A DNA stretch of 7,807 bases, taken from assembly GCA_964479595.1 (NCBI GenBank), contig CAYZMU010000046.1:1-7807 (forward strand), in the 5' to 3' direction. Source of the DNA: Firm-04 sp964479595. GTDB lineage: Bacteria; Bacillota; Clostridia; Oscillospirales; Ruminococcaceae. The position numbers were made by a program, and so were the translations under genes. The notes beneath the pieces are model-generated. The model ran no database searches. It was given only the letters and a program-made list of their open reading frames with translations, and was not told the origin of the DNA. Below are positions 5,399-7,807 of the stretch, piece by piece. The first letter of the stretch is position 1, and every line of letters starts with the position of its first letter.

Positions 5399-6144
5399 GT
5401 GCCGATGTGGTTTATCCTGCTGGCGGCGAACGCCGCGCCGAAGCCGTTGTCGATGTTGACGACCGTCACGCCGCTCGCGCAGGAATTGAGCATGGCAAGC
5501 AGCGCCGAGACGCCCCCGAACGACGCGCCGTAGCCCGCGCTTGTCGGCACGGCGATGACGGGACAGCGCACCAGCCCCCCGATCACCGAAGGCAGCGCGC
5601 CTTCCATGCCCGCCACAGCGATGACCACCTGCGCCTGAGCCAGCACATCCGCCTTCGAAAGCAACCTGTGCAGCCCCGCAACCCCCGCGTCGTGAATCTG
5701 GCGCACCTCGTTGCCCAGCGCCTTCGCGGTAAAGACAGCCTCCTGCGCCGCGGGCAAATCGCTGGTGCCGGCTGTGACCACCGCGATAAAACCGCGCCCG
5801 TCGGGTTTGGGCATTTCGCCTATCAGCGCGGCACGGGCGGTCTCGTCATAGAGCGGATTCAAATCCTCCAGAAAGGGCAGCTTTTCGGGGTCAAGGCGCG
5901 TTATCAGCACCCGCTCCTGTCCGTTTTCGCGCAGCGCGGCGGCGATTCGCGCGATCTGTTCGCCGGTTTTCCCCGCGCCGAAAATGACTTCCCCGACATC
6001 CTGCCGCAGCCCGCGCTGCAAATCCGGCATCGCGTCGGAAAGTTCCAGCAAGGGCGCGTCCCCGATCTGCTCCGCGGCGTTTTCGGGGTCAATCTCCCCA
6101 CGTGCCACCGCGCGCAGCAGCGCCGAAAGTTCCCTGCGTTCCAT
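5395..6144 (-). CDS. larB: LarB, pyridinium-3,5-biscarboxylic acid mononucleotide synthase
   Basis: The 249-residue protein is full length for LarB, whose C-terminal half is related to PurE. LarB carboxylates the pyridinium ring of nicotinic acid adenine dinucleotide and releases AMP, giving the precursor that LarE (sulfur) and LarC (nickel) turn into the nickel-pincer nucleotide of lactate racemase-type enzymes. Diagnostic segments are AGTSDLPAAQEA (125-136), HDAGVAGLHR (151-160), AGMEGALPSV (178-187), PTSAGYGASFGG (200-211) and the run from LNSCASG to NIDNGFGAA (219-238). The start ATG abuts the TAG of the upstream membrane-protein gene with no gap, so translation is probably coupled; only a weak AAAAGG precedes it. 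It is the last gene of a three-gene unit. No larC, larE or larA is in the window. Its TGA stop overlaps the tRNA-Leu -35. Confidence 0.94.
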   Translation of the reverse strand: MERRELSALLRAVARGEIDPENAAEQIGDAPLLELSDAMPDLQRGLRQDVGEVIFGAGKTGEQIARIAAALRENGQERVLITRLDPEKLPFLEDLNPLYDETARAALIGEMPKPDGRGFIAVVTAGTSDLPAAQEAVFTAKALGNEVRQIHDAGVAGLHRLLSKADVLAQAQVVIAVAGMEGALPSVIGGLVRCPVIAVPTSAGYGASFGGVSALLAMLNSCASGVTVVNIDNGFGAAFAASRINHIGT

Positions 6145-6459
6145 CTAGCGCCTTTTGGAGAGCGCGCCGCGCAGCACGCCGTTTGGGTCTTTGACAAGCA
6201 CAACGGCGAGCCAGATGACGAGCCCGAGCGCCGCCGCGGAAAGCCCTAAAAAGGTATCATTTAACATTTGTTCCGCACCCGGGGAAAAGAACGCCGCGCC
6301 CTCGCTCAGAAAGCCGAAAACCGCGTCACACAGCCACATCAGAGACGCGCCCCAGTACATCAGCGCGAGCGTGCCGACTTTGAGCGTTCTCGCCCGCGCG
6401 CTTATATACCAGAGAATTGTCGTAACAGACGCGCACAGCACGGCAATCAGCAGCGTCAT
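6145..6459 (-). CDS. Small membrane protein of unknown function
   Basis: A 104-residue hydrophobic protein with three likely membrane helices (about 1-19, 28-49 and 69-89) and a basic tail ending in SKRR. The conserved-looking middle is LMYWGASLMWLCDAVF (33-48), with an acidic residue inside a helix. I do not recognise a named family. Its ATG overlaps the TGA of the upstream gene as ATGA, and its TAG touches the larB ATG, so it is certainly part of one operon. The tight packing with another small membrane protein suggests the two form a complex (inference). The link to larB could be functional or only positional. Confidence 0.8.
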   Translation of the reverse strand: MTLLIAVLCASVTTILWYISARARTLKVGTLALMYWGASLMWLCDAVFGFLSEGAAFFSPGAEQMLNDTFLGLSAAALGLVIWLAVVLVKDPNGVLRGALSKRR

Positions 6460-6818
6460 GTTTCCGGCTCCTGAGCATTATCCGCGCGTTTGGCGAGTTT
6501 ACTTGTCACCGCGACCATCACGCCCCAGACCGCCGTAACCGCGGCAGCCATCGCGACACCGACTGTCGCCATCTCGGTCAAGATCTCGCTGAACCCGCCG
6601 GTCAGAAACGGAAAGATCGGTACCAGTTCCCCGTGCCAGAGATGTTCAAACGCCAGCAGCGCCGAACCGCCCCAGAGCATATTGTTAAGCCAGCCAAGTT
6701 TCTTTGACAGCTTTAATTCGCCGTCCGCCGTTTTGTTTTCCGCCTCGCGTTTCGCGGCCACTTTCGTTAGAATGGTCGTAACAACCGCCTCCGCCGCGGG
6801 CACTAAAAAGCACGCCAT
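6456..6818 (-). CDS. Small membrane protein of unknown function, first gene of the larB operon
   Basis: A 120-residue protein with an N-terminal hydrophobic helix (about 2-20, ACFLVPAAEAVVTTILTKV), a charged loop (22-42), a second segment around WLNNMLWGGSALLAFEHLWHGE (43-64) and a third helix (about 84-107), then a polar tail. The His-bearing EHLWHGE (58-64) is the most motif-like part. The N-terminal helix is not followed by a clear signal peptidase site. The family is not recognised by name. It overlaps the next gene by 4 nt (ATGA) and has its own promoter. The ribosome site is a G-run. Confidence 0.8.
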   Translation of the reverse strand: MACFLVPAAEAVVTTILTKVAAKREAENKTADGELKLSKKLGWLNNMLWGGSALLAFEHLWHGELVPIFPFLTGGFSEILTEMATVGVAMAAAVTAVWGVMVAVTSKLAKRADNAQEPET

Positions 6819-6824
6819 AAAAAT

Positions 6825-6831
6825 CCCCCCC
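6825..6831 (-). promoter_or_regulatory. Unusual G-run ribosome binding site
   Basis: On the minus strand seven consecutive G residues followed by ATTTTT precede the ATG at 6818. This is a GGGG-type rather than AGGAGG-type site, the only one of its kind in the window. The ATG is otherwise supported because translation from it runs without interruption into the ATGA overlap. Confidence 0.5.
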
Positions 6832-6863
6832 AGATAGTTTCAAAGGGTTTCCCCTTCCCCTTT

Positions 6864-6892
6864 ATTATACCATATTCGGGGGCGCGCCGCAA
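6864..6892 (-). promoter_or_regulatory. Promoter of the larB operon
   Basis: On the minus strand, TTGCGG (6892-6887), a 17-bp spacer and a perfect TATAAT (6869-6864), with the extended -10 TG. The -35 is weak at its end. The expected leader is about 40 nt and purine-rich. Confidence 0.85.
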
Positions 6893-7031
6893 GGGGTCTT
6901 CGCAAATTTTCGGGCAATTCGAACAAAGATTCGCTGTTGAAACCGGGCAGTTTGCCGAAATTTTCGGGGCTTTGGCGAAAACTTTCCCGGAAAGCGCCGT
7001 TTTGCGCGGTTTTCTTCACGAACATCCGTTC
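6893..7031. other. Untranscribed divergent intergenic core with two 13-bp palindromes
   Basis: The whole gene-free stretch runs from 6819 to 7177. Between the two divergent -35 elements no gene is visible. There are two perfect odd-length palindromes: CCGAAA-T-TTTCGG (6955-6967) and CTTTCC-C-GGAAAG (6982-6994). The second is flanked by GGCG (6974-6977) and CGCC (6995-6998). The centres are 27 bp apart. They could be regulator sites controlling one or both promoters, or simply reflect the A/T-tract and CGGGG composition also seen in the 1111-1240 intergenic region. Confidence 0.35.
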
Positions 7032-7060
7032 TTGACAAATCCGGATTTCTGTGGTATAAT
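7032..7060 (+). promoter_or_regulatory. Consensus promoter of the lysozyme gene
   Basis: Perfect TTGACA (7032-7037), 17-bp spacer, perfect TATAAT (7055-7060), with TG at 7052-7053. Transcription should begin near 7067, giving a leader of about 110 nt. Confidence 0.93.
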
Positions 7061-7067
7061 AGAAATA

Positions 7068-7085
7068 GGGGAACATAGATTCCCC
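7068..7085 (+). other. Hairpin at the 5' end of the lysozyme leader RNA
   Basis: GGGGAA-CATAGA-TTCCCC forms a perfect 6-bp stem with a 6-nt loop, starting essentially at the predicted transcription start. Only three T residues follow, so it is a poor terminator. A 5' stabilising stem is more likely (inference). The remaining leader to 7177 shows no riboswitch I can recognise. Confidence 0.45.
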
Positions 7086-7177
7086 TTTACGCCGCGTTTG
7101 CTGTCGAACATAAGTTTTCGTGACCGGGGCGGTTTTGCGCGGCGGGCCGTCCGGGGTGAGAAAGAAAGGGGAGCGTT

Positions 7178-7807
7178 ATGAAAGGGATTGACGTGAGCCG
7201 CCACAACGGCGAAATCGACTGGGGAAAAGTCAAAGCGGACGGGATTTCGTTCGCGATTCTGCGCGCGGGCTACGGGCGGGTCGCCTCGCAGAAGGACGAG
7301 CGCTTTGAGCAAAACTACAAGGGCGCGAAAGCCGCCGGGCTGGCCGTGGGCGCCTACTGGTATTCCTACGCGACGAGCCCCGAACACGCGCGGGAAGAGG
7401 CGAGGGCCTGCCTGAAAGTCCTAAACGGCCGGGCGCTGGAATTTCCGCTCTACTACGATTTGGAGGAGCGGCGGCAGTTTGACAAGGGGCGGGATGTCTG
7501 CGACAGCCTCGTGCGGGCGTTCTGCGGGGAAATGGAAGCCGCGGGCTATTTCGCGGGGCTCTACTGCTCGACTTACTGGCTGACGCATTTCGTTTCCAAG
7601 GAAGTCTCCGACCGCTACGCGCTCTGGGTGGCGCAGTACGGCGCGCGCTGCACCTATTCGGTCAGCCCCTACGGTATGTGGCAGTATTCCGGGACGGGGA
7701 AAGTCGCGGGGATTGAGGGCAATGTCGATTTAGACAGCTGCGCCGTCGATTACCCCGCCATTATCAGGGCGAAAGGTTTGAGCGGTTACGGCGAGAAACC
7801 CGAAAAA
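7178..7807 (+). CDS. Glycoside hydrolase family 25 lysozyme, incomplete at the right edge
   Basis: The visible 210 residues cover a full GH25 (Lyc-type N-acetylmuramidase) domain, which cuts the beta-1,4 bond between MurNAc and GlcNAc in peptidoglycan. Seen are KGIDVSRHNG (2-10) with Asp5, ILRAGYG (27-33), the catalytic DxE pair in YYDLE (Asp94, Glu96), LYCSTYW (128-134), LWVAQY (149-154), MWQYSGTG (167-174) and NVDLD (182-186). From about residue 198 a polar linker (GLSGYGEKPEK) begins and no stop is reached, so a C-terminal domain, perhaps wall-binding, probably follows. The ATG has AAAGGGGAG upstream, and an in-frame TGA at 7157 rules out an N-terminal extension, so there is no signal peptide. 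The enzyme may be released like an endolysin, exported another way, or act in lysis or spore-related processes; the choice cannot be made here. Confidence 0.93.
   Translation, partial: MKGIDVSRHNGEIDWGKVKADGISFAILRAGYGRVASQKDERFEQNYKGAKAAGLAVGAYWYSYATSPEHAREEARACLKVLNGRALEFPLYYDLEERRQFDKGRDVCDSLVRAFCGEMEAAGYFAGLYCSTYWLTHFVSKEVSDRYALWVAQYGARCTYSVSPYGMWQYSGTGKVAGIEGNVDLDSCAVDYPAIIRAKGLSGYGEKPEK

Noticed and set aside
6840..7076. 78-codon minus-strand frame in the second divergent intergenic region.
   Set aside because: It runs across both -35/-10 pairs and the palindromes; no ribosome site and no family resemblance.

Overview
The window looks like a chromosomal piece of a GC-rich, low-complexity-tolerant Gram-positive bacterium of the class Clostridia, probably near Oscillospiraceae/Ruminococcaceae. 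This is an inference from several features: strong AGGAGG-type ribosome sites, TTG starts, tRNA genes without an encoded CCA end, a Thr-rich surface protein with a C-terminal sortase-type signal, a GH25 lysozyme, and the style of the small membrane proteins. No mobile element, CRISPR array or phage module is visible. Most genes are housekeeping-like; the most distinctive one is the wall-anchored protein.

Layout, left to right. (1) 1-1058, minus strand: an aldose 1-epimerase family protein with its own terminator and promoter. (2) 1059-1333: a divergent promoter region with two inverted repeats that could be operators. (3) 1334-3553, plus strand: a secreted, probably sortase-anchored surface protein. 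It has a signal peptide, a choice-of-anchor-A-like head, a SpaA/Cna-B-type domain with a plausible Lys/Glu/Asp isopeptide triad, a long polythreonine stalk punctuated by PTE, and a GPATG sorting signal. (4) 3561-3600: a bidirectional terminator shared with a convergent GtrA-family membrane protein gene (3599-4096, minus). (5) 4150-4443, plus strand: a tRNA-Ser(UGA)/tRNA-Ser(GCU) operon with a perfect consensus promoter and a strong terminator. (6) 4445-5398, minus strand: tRNA-Leu(UAA) followed after 28 nt by a short-chain dehydrogenase gene, apparently sharing the tRNA promoter. (7) 5395-6892, minus strand: a tightly packed three-gene operon of two small membrane proteins of unknown function and larB, which encodes the first enzyme of nickel-pincer nucleotide synthesis. 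(8) 6893-7177: a divergent intergenic region with palindromes. (9) 7178-7807 (open at the right edge), plus strand: a GH25 lysozyme without a signal peptide.

Six sigma-A-type promoters can be read directly. All six have 17-bp spacers and a TG dinucleotide one base before the -10 hexamer (extended -10), and three have perfect TTGACA/TATAAT hexamers. The units appear functionally independent. The surface protein, GtrA protein and lysozyme concern the cell envelope; the epimerase and dehydrogenase concern small-molecule metabolism; larB concerns a cofactor whose other biosynthesis genes (larC, larE) and client enzyme are not in the window.
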